This document shows positions 35,743 through 44,170 of a stretch of DNA of 64,000 nucleotides, piece after piece; position 1 is the stretch's first letter; the number at the start of each line of letters is the position of its first letter. The notes under the pieces are model-generated. The model had not been told where the DNA came from and did not search any database. It saw nothing but the letters and a program-made list of their open reading frames with translations. A program made the position numbers and the translations under genes. Source of the DNA: Methylibium rhizosphaerae (lineage in GTDB: Bacteria > Pseudomonadota > Gammaproteobacteria > Burkholderiales > Burkholderiaceae_C); the NCBI RefSeq assembly GCF_006386545.1, contig NZ_SWAR01000021.1:29621-93620 (forward strand). Reading direction: 5' to 3'.

Positions 35743-36375
35743 TCAGGGCTTGCACCTGTTCTCGGCGTCGGTGATCTCCATGCGCATCTCGATGCCCTGG
35801 TTGACAGTCACGGCAGCGCCGGTGTCGGGGTCCTCGACGGATGCGGCCACGTCCCACATGGTGGTCACGCACAGGGAGTTGGCGTTGGGGTCGCCCGTCA
35901 CCGCTTCGTCCACGATCGTGATGTCGACCTTGGGGTTGTTGAAGCAGGCCCGGTCGGTCTTGCTCTTGGGCACCGCAACCGAGTTGCCGCTCGCGTCGGT
36001 CACGGTCTTGATGAGCTCCGCATTCTTGATGTAGCGATAGCGCGAGCAGCTCGGGTCTTCGTACTTGGCCGTCAGGGCGCCGGCGGCTGCCTGTTCCTGC
36101 GTATCGAGCACGTTCACCATGACCGGATTTGCCGACAGCTTGGCGTCGACGAAATCCTTGTTGTTGATCACGAGGTCCAGCGCGTAGTTGGCTGCGGTGG
36201 TGGCCTCGCTTCTGAAGCGTTCGTTGCCGACCACCTGTACATGGGTCGTGGACATGCGGATGGCCGCGACGGCAATCAGCGTGATCAGCGCGAGCATGAT
36301 CAGGCCGATCACCAGCGTGGCGCCGCGCTGCGGCTGGCCCGTGGCAGGCCGGTGGTGGTAAGGCTTCCTGCGCAT
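35743..36375 (-). CDS. pilX: Type IV pilus assembly protein PilX
   Basis: The 210-residue protein has a short basic N-terminus and then RGATLVIGLIMLALITLIAVAAI, the PilX_N hydrophobic helix. This is a minor pilin-like helix lacking the classical Glu5. The C-terminal domain has several cysteines. It starts three bases after the pilW stop and helps form the initiation complex with PilV, PilW and PilY1. Confidence 0.87.
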   Translation of the reverse strand: MRRKPYHHRPATGQPQRGATLVIGLIMLALITLIAVAAIRMSTTHVQVVGNERFRSEATTAANYALDLVINNKDFVDAKLSANPVMVNVLDTQEQAAAGALTAKYEDPSCSRYRYIKNAELIKTVTDASGNSVAVPKSKTDRACFNNPKVDITIVDEAVTGDPNANSLCVTTMWDVAASVEDPDTGAAVTVNQGIEMRMEITDAENRCKP

Positions 36376-36378
36376 GGC

Positions 36379-37371
36379 CTACTCCCTGATGCCTTGCGGG
36401 GTGGCGAAGGTGACGAAACTCGAGAACACGTGGCGCTTGAATCGATCGTTGTCGGCCGGCACGAACACCGTGTCCGCGAGCGTGAAGGCCTTGCCTTCTC
36501 CGCCCGCGCTGGCGTCCATCGCGCGCGACAGCACCCACAGGCGGCTCGCCACCACGTTGGGCCAGTCTGCGACGGCCGGCGCCGAGGTGTAGTCGTCCGG
36601 CGAACCGTCGCCGTTGCTGTCCACGGCGTACTCGATCTGCAGGTTCTCGATGCCTGCAGTGACCAGCACCGGCGCCGTGAGCCCGGCGGGCGTGACGTCC
36701 ACGTAGTTGAGCGTGTCGTCCGTGCCGATGTAGAAGATGCGCCGCAGGAACTGGCGCACAGGCGCGGGCTTGGTGACCACGCACTCCTTCGTGCGCAGCG
36801 TGAAGGGTGACGTCGACGGGTCGCCGGTGGCCACCGCGGCCACGAACGGCTGGGTCGAGTACTCCTCGCCGCAGCCCGAGACCTGCAGGTATGGCACGCC
36901 CGGGGTCTGCGGCGCGCAGCCCGGTTCGCCGGCCATGCAGGTGGAGGCCCGCTGGATGAACACTGCGTCGGTTCCGGCCTTGCGCACAGCCTTGATGCAA
37001 TCGAACTGCGTGCCGGCGTCAGCCTGGTTGCTACCGCGCACGTGCAGGGCGAGCGAATCGCGCCACTTGTTCACGTCGGTCGTGCAGGGTTCGTCGACGG
37101 TTCCACTGATGCTGGTGAGCGGCCCGTAGAAGCCCGCATGCAGCAGTTCGTCGCGCAGGAAATCGAGCGCATAGCGTCCCGACTCGTGCAGCTCGGCTGA
37201 CCGGTCGAGCTCGCGCCGTGCGGCGCTGGTGTTGGCGAATAGCGCCACCATGGCGGCCAGCAGCACCAGACCGAGCGCCAGCGCCACCATCAGCTCGACC
37301 AGGGTGAGACCGCGCTGCGCCCGAAGCGGCGCGCGGTGGCAGGAAACACAACGCTTCGCGGCCACGATCAA
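36379..37371 (-). CDS. pilW: Type IV pilus minor pilin PilW
   Basis: The 330-residue protein has a prepilin site and N-methylated helix (AQRG then LTLVELMVALALGLVLLAAM), with Glu at position 5 of the mature form. The large C-terminal domain contains HAGFYGPLTS and several cysteines, fitting PilW. ATG overlaps the pilV stop by four bases. Confidence 0.9.
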   Translation of the reverse strand: MIVAAKRCVSCHRAPLRAQRGLTLVELMVALALGLVLLAAMVALFANTSAARRELDRSAELHESGRYALDFLRDELLHAGFYGPLTSISGTVDEPCTTDVNKWRDSLALHVRGSNQADAGTQFDCIKAVRKAGTDAVFIQRASTCMAGEPGCAPQTPGVPYLQVSGCGEEYSTQPFVAAVATGDPSTSPFTLRTKECVVTKPAPVRQFLRRIFYIGTDDTLNYVDVTPAGLTAPVLVTAGIENLQIEYAVDSNGDGSPDDYTSAPAVADWPNVVASRLWVLSRAMDASAGGEGKAFTLADTVFVPADNDRFKRHVFSSFVTFATPQGIRE

Positions 37372-37970
37372 CCCTCCAGCTTGGGCACCAGCACGCGCGC
37401 CGTCGCGTAGCGGCGCAGGCCCCTGCCGAAGTCGACGTCCTGCGCACAGACAGCGGCCGGGGTGCCGTCATCCGGTCCCTCGGAGGGGTTGAGGCCCTGC
37501 CAGACCACCACGACGAAGAACTCGCTCACCGCCGAGTTGGTCGGAGCGGGCAGGGCCATCACACAGCCGCGTGCGCCGATCATGGCGCCCACCTGCGTGG
37601 CAGGCGCAGCCGACAGCGTCTCGGCGGCGCCCAGCAGCACGTCGCTCCACTGGCAGACCTCGCGCTTGGCGCCCACGGCGTCCGTGCAGTCCACGGCGGA
37701 GTTGGTGCCGAACACCAGCGGCTTGCCCATGTCGGCATAGGCGGCGGTGAAGGCCGCGTCGAACTGCGCCCGGTTGGTGCGGATGCGCGACTCCATGTCC
37801 TTGAGCAGCGCGAGCGCCTGCGCGCGCTGGTAGGCCTCCATTTCGACCACGCTGGCGCGGCTTTGCATGCCGAACATGCCCAGCAGGCCGATCACGAGGA
37901 TGAGGATGGTGACCAGCACCTCGATGAGCGAGAAGCCGTGCGACCGCGCCTGGAAGCGATGCTGTCTCAT
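37368..37970 (-). CDS. pilV: Type IV pilus minor pilin PilV
   Basis: The 200-residue protein has the prepilin motif SHG then FSLIEVLVTILILVIGLLGM and the RAxxMKDMESRIRTNR-like helix (LLKDMESRIRTNR) typical of PilV. Both ends overlap neighbours by four bases (fimT stop, pilW start), implying translational coupling. ATG 37970 was preferred to a longer in-frame start that lies deep inside fimT. Confidence 0.9.
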   Translation of the reverse strand: MRQHRFQARSHGFSLIEVLVTILILVIGLLGMFGMQSRASVVEMEAYQRAQALALLKDMESRIRTNRAQFDAAFTAAYADMGKPLVFGTNSAVDCTDAVGAKREVCQWSDVLLGAAETLSAAPATQVGAMIGARGCVMALPAPTNSAVSEFFVVVVWQGLNPSEGPDDGTPAAVCAQDVDFGRGLRRYATARVLVPKLEG

Positions 37971-38458
37971 GCGCAGGCCCCCGCCGTGAGCTTGGGCCGC
38001 GCGGCCGCATCGAAGCTGATGCAACGGCTGCCCTGGCCACCCGAGCCGGACAGCGTCATCTTGAGTGCGGCCACGCCATCGGCGAGCCTTCCCTGTGAGT
38101 TGTACTCAAAGGTCGCGCTGGTACCGCGGTTGAAGTGCAGTTCCAGGTTCTGCATGCCGTCCTGCCTGCGCAGCACCCGGTCCGGGTCATCCACAGGCGT
38201 GATGGTCCAGCCGCTTTCGAGCGTCGTCAGGGTGAAGGTCACCGGCTTGTTGCGCTTGATGGCCTCGCTGCGGGCGAGCCACAGGCTTTCGTGCAGGGCC
38301 GAGGCAGCCGAGCGCGTGCGCGAGTTGATCGTCAGTTCGCGGAACGAGGGAGCGGCAATCGAGCCGACGATGGCCGCCAGCGCAACGACGACCATGAGTT
38401 CGATCAAGGTGAAACCGCGCATCGCAGAGCGGGTGCGGCCATGACGGGTCTGGTCCAT
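37967..38458 (-). CDS. fimT: Minor pseudopilin FimT/GspH
   Basis: The 163-residue protein has the prepilin motif MRG then FTLIELMVVVALAAIVGSIAAP and a GspH-type C-terminal domain (LHESLWLARSEAIKRNKPVTF). FimT proteins act in pilus assembly and, in some species, DNA uptake. It is 10 bases downstream of pilE. Confidence 0.9.
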   Translation of the reverse strand: MDQTRHGRTRSAMRGFTLIELMVVVALAAIVGSIAAPSFRELTINSRTRSAASALHESLWLARSEAIKRNKPVTFTLTTLESGWTITPVDDPDRVLRRQDGMQNLELHFNRGTSATFEYNSQGRLADGVAALKMTLSGSGGQGSRCISFDAAARPKLTAGACA

Positions 38459-38468
38459 GTCGATGCTC

Positions 38469-38870
38469 CTACCAGCAGCCCGTGGCAGCCGTGCTGACGC
38501 TCTTGCTGCCGGTGTTGTCGATGCCGAGCGTTCCGCATTTGTCCCTTGCCTGGGCGCTCTTCGGTGTGGCTGTCAGGCTGAAGCCCGGGGGCGGTCCTGC
38601 CACCAAAGCGATGGCGAAGTCGTAGTGCTGCGCCACGTCCGCGGGCGGAGCCACCCGCAGCGTGGCCAGGTCGGGCGCATAGCTGCGCAGGTCGATGAGG
38701 CGCTGCTGCTGCCGGGCCGCCGCATCGAGCATGAAGGCCTGAGCCGCCGAGCGGTTCGAGCGACGCACGTGCTCCTGGTAGCTCGGGTAGGCGATGGCCG
38801 AAAGGAGGGCCACCACGGCCACGACGATCATGACCTCGATCAGCGTGAAACCTCGGAACGACGGCGGCAT
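38469..38870 (-). CDS. pilE: Type IV pilin PilE-like minor pilin
   Basis: The 133-residue prepilin has the cleavage motif FRG then FTLIEVMIVVAVVALLSAIAYPSYQEHV and a short C-terminal domain with two cysteines (DKCGTL and the terminal GCW) that would form the D-loop disulfide. ATG 38870 gives a seven-residue leader; ATG 38915 would give an unusually long one. In this operon position it is a PilE-type minor pilin rather than the major PilA subunit. It is the first gene of the operon. Confidence 0.88.
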   Translation of the reverse strand: MPPSFRGFTLIEVMIVVAVVALLSAIAYPSYQEHVRRSNRSAAQAFMLDAAARQQQRLIDLRSYAPDLATLRVAPPADVAQHYDFAIALVAGPPPGFSLTATPKSAQARDKCGTLGIDNTGSKSVSTAATGCW

Positions 38871-39051
38871 GGCAGGACTCGGCTCGACAGGTGGGATGTT
38901 TTCCCATTGAACCATGTGGCGCATGACGAGTGGCAAGAATGGAACGGGCGCGCCTGCTTGCGAACACAAATTTCGTGAAGCAATTCACAGCCCCGCCCCC
39001 ATGGTTAGGGGGTGGCCGGACTTGAAGTTTGTGCAGAGGGTTCCGGCGGAC

Positions 39052-39786
39052 CTAGAACAGGGCAGCCAAGGCTGCAGCGGCCATGAGGGGCGCCGTATCG
39101 GCCCGCAAGGTCCGTGCGCCGAGGCTCACCGGCCGACAGCCGGCCTTGTCGGCCAGGGACTCCTCGGCATCGGTCAGCCCGCCCTCCGGCCCGCTCACGA
39201 ACAGCAGCGAGCAGGCTTCGGCATGGAGGGCCGGCCTGAGGGCTTCGGCAAACGGGCGCGCGTGGCGCAGGCTCAGCACGAACCGCTGGGTCGGCGCCGC
39301 GTCCTCCAGGCTGGACAGGTAGTCGCTCAGCGTCATGACCGGGGCAAGCTGCGGCAGCCGGGTGCGGCCGCTCTGCTCGCAAGCTGCGACGGCGATGCCG
39401 CGCCAGTGCTCGACCTTCCTGGCGGCGCGATCGCCGGCCAGCCGCAGCACCGATCGTTCGCACACCAGCGGCTGCAGCGCCGCCACGCCCAGCTCGGTGG
39501 CCTTTTCGACCAGCCAGTCCATGCGGTCGTTGGCCGGCATGCCTACGGCGAGCGTGATGGGCAGCGGCAGCTCACGATCGACCGCGTGGTGCCGGCCCAC
39601 CTGCACCGCGACTTCGCTGCGGCCCATGTGGGTGATCTCGGCCGACCACTCGCCGCCTTCGCCGTTGAACAGCGTCAGCGCCTCGCCGGGTTGCAGACGT
39701 AGCACCTGTGCATGGCGGGCCGCGGCGGCCGGCAGGGCGGCGGCGAGTCCGGCCGCAAGCGGCAGATCGACGTAAAACCTCGGCAT
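39052..39786 (-). CDS. rsmE: 16S rRNA m3U1498 methyltransferase RsmE
   Basis: The 244-residue SPOUT-class methyltransferase has MPRFYVDLPL at its N-terminus, AxPKNDRMDWLVEKATELGV-like sequence (NDRMDWLVEKATELGV), EQSGRTRLP and the knot motif LLFVSGPEGGLTDAEE with LGARTLRADTAPL. It methylates U1498 of 16S rRNA. ATG 39786 was chosen for the conserved start. rfaE2 is ten bases upstream on the same strand. Confidence 0.95.
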   Translation of the reverse strand: MPRFYVDLPLAAGLAAALPAAAARHAQVLRLQPGEALTLFNGEGGEWSAEITHMGRSEVAVQVGRHHAVDRELPLPITLAVGMPANDRMDWLVEKATELGVAALQPLVCERSVLRLAGDRAARKVEHWRGIAVAACEQSGRTRLPQLAPVMTLSDYLSSLEDAAPTQRFVLSLRHARPFAEALRPALHAEACSLLFVSGPEGGLTDAEESLADKAGCRPVSLGARTLRADTAPLMAAAALAALF

Positions 39787-39796
39787 GGCGACGGGT

Positions 39797-40291
39797 TCAG
39801 CTGCGGATGCGCCGGACCAGCGCGGTGGTGGAGTAGCCCTCCACGAACGGCAGCGCCAGGGAACGGCCGCCCCGTCCACGCACGACCCGCGTTTCCTCGA
39901 GCGTCTCCATGTCGTAGTCGCCGCCCTTCACGTAGATGTCGGGCCGCACCAGCTTGATGAGCTCGACCGGCGTCGATTCGTCGAAGAGCGTCACCAGGCT
40001 GACGCTCTCGAGCGCGGCCAGCACGGCGGCGCGGTCGGCCTCGCCGTTGAGCGGCCGGTCAGGGCCCTTGCCGAGCGACCTGGCCGAACTGTCGCTGTTG
40101 AGACCGAGCACCAGGCTCGCGCCCAGGGCCCGCGCCTGCGCGAGGTAGCTCACATGGCCGCGGTGCAGGATGTCGAATACGCCATTGGTGAAGACCAGCG
40201 GACGGGGCAGTCCGGCAATGCGCTCGGCCAGCATTTCGCGGGTGCACAGCTTGTCGTAGAAAGCCGGCAGCGGCAGGGGGGTGTCGCTCAT
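39797..40291 (-). CDS. rfaE2: Heptose 1-phosphate adenylyltransferase
   Basis: The 164-residue protein is the stand-alone adenylyltransferase half of HldE. It shows VFTNGVFDILHRGHVSYL with the nucleotidyltransferase H43-x-x-H46 motif, LNSDSSARSLGKGPDRPLN and PDIYVKGGDYD. It activates D-glycero-beta-D-manno-heptose 1-phosphate with ATP for LPS inner-core synthesis. The kinase half (rfaE1) is not in the window. Confidence 0.93.
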   Translation of the reverse strand: MSDTPLPLPAFYDKLCTREMLAERIAGLPRPLVFTNGVFDILHRGHVSYLAQARALGASLVLGLNSDSSARSLGKGPDRPLNGEADRAAVLAALESVSLVTLFDESTPVELIKLVRPDIYVKGGDYDMETLEETRVVRGRGGRSLALPFVEGYSTTALVRRIRS

Positions 40292-40370
40292 CGGCGCATT
40301 GTCGCCTGCGCGGCAGTCGCGGCGGCGGGCGCCTCATAGACTGCACCGCATCCAACCGAGGAGACGTTCC

Positions 40371-41033
40371 ATGCTCAAGCTGTGCGGCTTTCCGCTGTCC
40401 AACTATCACAACAAGGCCAAGCTGGTGCTGCTGGAGAAGGGCGTGCCGTTCGAGGAGGTGCTGGTGCCCGGCGGCGCGCTCGAACATTCGCCGATGGGCA
40501 AGGTGCCCTACCTGCTGACCGACGAAGGCGCGCTGTGCGAAAGCCAGGCGATCGTCGAGTACGCGGAGGCGCGCTGGCCTGCGCCCGCGCTCCTGCCGCA
40601 GGACCCGTGGGCCGCCGCCAAGGTGCGTGAGCTCAACATCGTGCTGGAACTGCATGTCGAGCTGGTGGCGCGCCAGCTGTACGGCCAGGCGTTCTTCGGC
40701 ATGCCGGCACTGCCGGAGAAGTTCACCGAGCGGGTGCTGGGGCAGCTCGAAAAAGGCCTGCGTGCGTTCAAGCAGCTGGCGAAGTTCTCGCCCTACGTGG
40801 CGGGCAGCAGCTTCACGCTGGCCGACTGCTCGGCCTATGTGCACCTGCCGGTGGCGGCCATGGCCAGCCGTGCGGTCTATGGCCGCGACGTGGTCGCCGA
40901 GGCCGGCGTCGACTGGAAGCCCTACGTCAAGTTCATCGAGGAGCGGCCCGCCGCGCAAAAGGTGGCGGCCGACCGCAAGGCCGACCAGCAGCAGCGCACC
41001 GCAGCCATCGCGGCCAAGGTGGCCCAGGGGTAG
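40371..41033 (+). CDS. Glutathione S-transferase family protein
   Basis: The 220-residue protein has an N-terminal thioredoxin-like domain (MLKLCGFPLSNYHNKAKLVLLEKGV, PMGKVPYLLTDEGALCESQAIVEY) and an all-helical C-terminal domain with SSFTLADCSAYVHLP. Ser10 or Tyr12 could be the catalytic residue. GAGGAGA precedes the ATG. The substrate is unknown. It converges on the META lipoprotein with four bases between stops. Confidence 0.9.
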   Translation: MLKLCGFPLSNYHNKAKLVLLEKGVPFEEVLVPGGALEHSPMGKVPYLLTDEGALCESQAIVEYAEARWPAPALLPQDPWAAAKVRELNIVLELHVELVARQLYGQAFFGMPALPEKFTERVLGQLEKGLRAFKQLAKFSPYVAGSSFTLADCSAYVHLPVAAMASRAVYGRDVVAEAGVDWKPYVKFIEERPAAQKVAADRKADQQQRTAAIAAKVAQG

Positions 41034-41037
41034 GGGT

Positions 41038-41460
41038 CTATCGCTCGAAGCGGGCCAGCACCCGCTGCTCGTGGAGCAGCTGCAGCACCTTGCCTTCGAG
41101 CCGGTAGCTGCGTGCCGCGCTCAAGGCGGCGAGGTAGCGGCGCTCCAGCGCATCGCCGTCGCCGGCGCAGGCCATGCGCGTGCTGACGAGGCTGGAGATC
41201 TGCAGCGACGGCGGTTGCAGCGCGTAGTTGCCGCTGAACTGGTTGCAGCCGGCAAAGCCGTTGGCTCGGGGCGTGTCGACGTCAAGCATCAGCGTGGCGG
41301 GCCGGCTGGCCTGTCCACCGCCCGCCGGCCGGCCGTCGAGCTCGACGAGCGTCCAGGTCACGCCCAGCAGCGGCGCCTGCGACACCAGGCTGATGCTTTG
41401 GCAGCCGGCCAGCCCCGCGACCAGGGATGCCGCCGCACACATCCGCCAGGCTGTTTTCAT
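41038..41460 (-). CDS. META-domain lipoprotein (HslJ-like)
   Basis: The 140-residue protein has a lipoprotein signal (AAASLVAGLAGCQS) and a META domain (LGVTWTLVELDGRPA, ANGFAGCNQFSGNY, STRMACAG, ERRYLAALSAARSYRLEG). Similar proteins include HslJ, associated with envelope and antibiotic stress. It lies 17 bases downstream of the ferritin-like gene, likely co-transcribed. Confidence 0.85.
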   Translation of the reverse strand: MKTAWRMCAAASLVAGLAGCQSISLVSQAPLLGVTWTLVELDGRPAGGGQASRPATLMLDVDTPRANGFAGCNQFSGNYALQPPSLQISSLVSTRMACAGDGDALERRYLAALSAARSYRLEGKVLQLLHEQRVLARFER

Positions 41461-41477
41461 GGCGAGGGCCGTGACGC

Positions 41478-42347
41478 TCAGGCCGGGCTGGCGTCGGGTG
41501 CCGCACGGCCGGCGGCGGCCAACTGGGTCATCAGCTCCTTGCGGTAGCGGTTGAGCTCCTGAACGCTCGAGAAGCTGCGCTCCATCAGCAGGCTCAGGTT
41601 GTGCAGGATGCGCTCGACCACCTTGGTCTCCCACACGGCGTCGAACTTGATCTGCTTGTCGAGCCATGCCTCGAGCCAGGCCGGATCGGGCAGGCGGCTC
41701 TGGATGGTGTCGCGCGGGAACAGCTTTTCGTTCACATGCAGGTTGGTCGGATGCAGCGCCTGCGCCGTGCGACGGGCGCTGGCCATCAGCACGCCCACCT
41801 TGGCGAAGGCGGCCTTGGCCTCGTCGCCGAACTTCTGCAGTGCACGTTTCATGTAGCGCAGATACGCGCCGCCGTGGCGGGCCTCGTCGCGCGCCAGCGT
41901 TTCGTAGATCGCCTTGATGACCGGCTCGGTGTGCCATTCGGCGGCGCGGCGGTACCAATGGTTGAGGCGGATCTCGCCGCAGAAATGCAGCATCAGCGTT
42001 TCGAGCGCCGGTGCCGGGTCGAACTCGAAGCGGATCTCGTGCAGTTCGGCCTCGGTGGGGGCCAGGTCGGGGCGGAAGCGGCGCAGGTACTCCATCAGCA
42101 CCAGCGAATGCTTCTGCTCCTCGAAGAACCAGACGCTCATGAACGCCGAGAAGTCGCTGTCGTCCTTGTTGTCGCGCAGGAACATCTCGGTGGCCGGCAG
42201 CGCCGCCCACTCGGTGATGGCATTCATCTTGATCGTCTGCGCCTGCTCTTCGCTCAGCTTGCTGGCGTCGAACTGGTCCCAAGGAATGTCCTTGTCCATG
42301 TTCCAGCGGACGGCTTCGAGTTGTCTGAAGAGTTCGGGATACAGCAT
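41478..42347 (-). CDS. Ferritin-like di-iron protein
   Basis: The 289-residue helical protein has two ExxH motifs, E77-Q-K-H80 in FFEEQKHS and E155-A-R-H158 in RDEARHGG, plus additional glutamates (E46, E125) at the expected helix spacing. This is the carboxylate-bridged di-iron arrangement of ferritin-like oxygenases and acyl-ACP desaturase relatives. No signal peptide is present. It may be an oxygenase or desaturase rather than an iron store. It is divergent from the fatty-acid-modifying gene cluster at 42854, with 506 bp between. Confidence 0.8.
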   Translation of the reverse strand: MLYPELFRQLEAVRWNMDKDIPWDQFDASKLSEEQAQTIKMNAITEWAALPATEMFLRDNKDDSDFSAFMSVWFFEEQKHSLVLMEYLRRFRPDLAPTEAELHEIRFEFDPAPALETLMLHFCGEIRLNHWYRRAAEWHTEPVIKAIYETLARDEARHGGAYLRYMKRALQKFGDEAKAAFAKVGVLMASARRTAQALHPTNLHVNEKLFPRDTIQSRLPDPAWLEAWLDKQIKFDAVWETKVVERILHNLSLLMERSFSSVQELNRYRKELMTQLAAAGRAAPDASPA

Positions 42348-42500
42348 GGCAACGGCCCTCGCAAAGTGCCCGGCATTGTAGGCGGCCGATGTGTCACGCC
42401 CGCGTCACGCCATGGCTTTGGCCTGCATCCGGGGGCGCCTCGCCCGCGTACCGTTCGAAGATCGCGGCAAGCGCGGAAAAAATACTGGAAAGTCTGTGAA

Positions 42501-42529
42501 TTGAACTGTACAGTTCAAAAAATGAACTG
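42501..42529. promoter_or_regulatory. Palindromic operator with extra half-site
   Basis: TTGAACTGTACAGTTCAA (42501-42518) is a perfect 18-bp palindrome, and TGAACTG recurs directly after it at 42523-42529. Such a site suits a dimeric regulator with a third bound half. It lies between the ferritin-like gene and the lipid operon and could control either. Confidence 0.75.
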
Positions 42530-42727
42530 CGCAGGATGTCCGGGCAACCGGTAACAGACACGAACAATGGAGCACGGAACTACTGACCGGGGGGTCCCTC
42601 GAATGGTCCTGATTGGTGGTGCGCCAGTCCGGCAGCGGAGTCTTGCGGGCACGGCGATTGCCGAACGTGATTCAGACAACTTTCCGCTGCGAAGCCTTCC
42701 GGTTCGACCGGTTGCAACCTTAGAGCA

Positions 42728-42757
42728 TCTCTCCTCCTCCTCCCTCCCTCCCTCCTT
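42728..42757 (+). repeat. Polypyrimidine tract (CTCC/CCTC repeats)
   Basis: Thirty consecutive pyrimidines made of CTC and CCCT units. It could form non-B DNA, or in RNA an unstructured CU-rich spacer, within the leader of the downstream operon. Confidence 0.8.
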
Positions 42758-42795
42758 GGCTCTTGGGCGCTTCGCAGCGTTCTCTATAGCAGCCC

Positions 42796-42829
42796 GCGGC
42801 GGTGATGACCCTCAAGGTCTCACCGCCGC
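42796..42829 (+). other. GC-rich leader hairpin
   Basis: GCGGCGGTGA pairs perfectly with TCACCGCCGC, with an inner ACC/GGT stem and a small loop. There is no T-run after it. It ends 24 bases before the ATG of the flavin amine oxidase gene, whose GGGAGG ribosome binding site follows the stem, so it may affect translation or RNA stability. Confidence 0.65.
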
Positions 42830-42853
42830 TGTGCTGTTGGGAGGGCCCGCCGC

Positions 42854-44170
42854 ATGACGCGAGTGGCCGTCATAGGCTCGGGGATATCGGGGCTGTCTGC
42901 CGCCTGGAGCCTTGCAGCGCCCGGCAGCGCCGTACGGGTCACCCTGTTCGAGGCGGGCGACTACTTCGGCGGCCACACCCACACCGTGGACGTGAGCCTG
43001 CAGGGCAGCCGATGCGGGGTGGACACCGGCTTCCTGGTGTTCAACCAGCGCACCTACCCGGAACTGCTGCGCCTCTTCGCCGAACTGCAGGTCGATGTGG
43101 CCGCGTCCGACATGTCGTTTTCGGTGCAGGTGCCGGACACCGGCCTGGAGTGGAGCGGCTGCGACCTCAACACCGTGTTCGCGCAGCGTCGCAACCTCCT
43201 GCGGCCGGCCTTCCTGCGCATGCTGGCCGACATCCTGCGCTTCAACCGCCTGGCCACCGGCATCGCGGAGCGCAACGAAGAGGTCTCGCTGCTGCAGCCG
43301 ATCGGTGACTTTCTCGCCACGCATCGATTCAGCAGTGAATTCCGCGACTGGTATTTCTTGCCGATGATCGGCTGCATCTGGTCCTGCCCGACCGACCAGA
43401 TGCTGCAATTTCCGCTCGGCACGATGATCCGGTTCTGCCACAACCACGGCTTGATCCAGGTGGCGAACCGCCCCCAGTGGTACACGGTGACCGGTGGCGC
43501 GCGCAATTACGTGCAGAAGATGCTGCCGCGCCTGTCCGACGCCCGCCTGCGCACGCCGGTGCGTGGAGTTCGCCGGCTCGGCACCGAGCAGCAGGCGGCC
43601 GGCGTGGAGGTGCTCACGCCCTCCGGCGTCGAACATTTCGATGCAGTCGTGTTCGGCTGTCACAGCGACCAGACGCTTGCGCTGCTGGGCGACGATGCCA
43701 CCCGTGCCGAACGCGAGGTGCTGGGCGCCATCCGCTACCACCGCAACCGCGCATTGCTGCACACCGACACCGGCGTGCTGCCGCGCCGCGAGCTCGCCTG
43801 GGCGGCATGGAACTACGAACGCTCCACCGATCATTCCCGCGAGCAGGCGGCCGTCTGCCTTCACTACCTCCTCAACCGGCTGCAGCCGCTGCCGTTCTCG
43901 CAGCCCCTGCTGGTGTCGCTCAACCCGGCGCGCGAACCGAAGGCCGAGGCAGTGCTGGGCGAGTATGACTACAGCCATCCGGTCTTCGACCTCGCGGCCA
44001 TCGCCGCGCAGCGCAGACTCGCAGAGATCCAGGGCCGGCGCAGCAGCTGGTTCTGCGGCGCCTGGACCGGCTACGGCTTCCATGAAGACGGCCTCAAGTC
44101 GGGCCTGGCAGCAGCCCGCGGCCTGCAGTCCCGCTTTGCCGCCGCATCCGTCGACAGGCTGGTGGCCTGA
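42854..44170 (+). CDS. Flavin-containing amine-oxidase-like protein
   Basis: The 438-residue FAD protein has VAVIGSGISGLSAAW with GSGISG at 8-13, LFEAGDYFGGHTHTVDV and the C-terminal FAD segment FCGAWTGYGFHEDGLKSG. This family is found beside DUF1365 and cyclopropane-fatty-acid-synthase genes in stress-inducible operons. It probably desaturates or oxidises an acyl chain, inferred from context. GGGAGG precedes the ATG. The next gene begins directly after the stop, so this is the first gene of a six-gene operon. Confidence 0.9.
   Translation: MTRVAVIGSGISGLSAAWSLAAPGSAVRVTLFEAGDYFGGHTHTVDVSLQGSRCGVDTGFLVFNQRTYPELLRLFAELQVDVAASDMSFSVQVPDTGLEWSGCDLNTVFAQRRNLLRPAFLRMLADILRFNRLATGIAERNEEVSLLQPIGDFLATHRFSSEFRDWYFLPMIGCIWSCPTDQMLQFPLGTMIRFCHNHGLIQVANRPQWYTVTGGARNYVQKMLPRLSDARLRTPVRGVRRLGTEQQAAGVEVLTPSGVEHFDAVVFGCHSDQTLALLGDDATRAEREVLGAIRYHRNRALLHTDTGVLPRRELAWAAWNYERSTDHSREQAAVCLHYLLNRLQPLPFSQPLLVSLNPAREPKAEAVLGEYDYSHPVFDLAAIAAQRRLAEIQGRRSSWFCGAWTGYGFHEDGLKSGLAAARGLQSRFAAASVDRLVA

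Larger units (their letters stand above)
42348..42853. other. Long intergenic region upstream of the lipid-modification operon
   Basis: These 506 bases between divergent genes hold no convincing ORF. They contain an 18-bp palindrome with a nearby third half-site, a 30-base polypyrimidine tract and a GC-rich hairpin ending 24 bases before the operon start. Most other intergenic gaps here are under 200 bases, so the region probably carries complex control. Confidence 0.7.

Noticed and set aside
35684..37000. In-frame extension upstream of pilY1
   Set aside because: It overlaps pilX and pilW in another frame; the signal peptide and ribosome binding site at 35683 fix the start.
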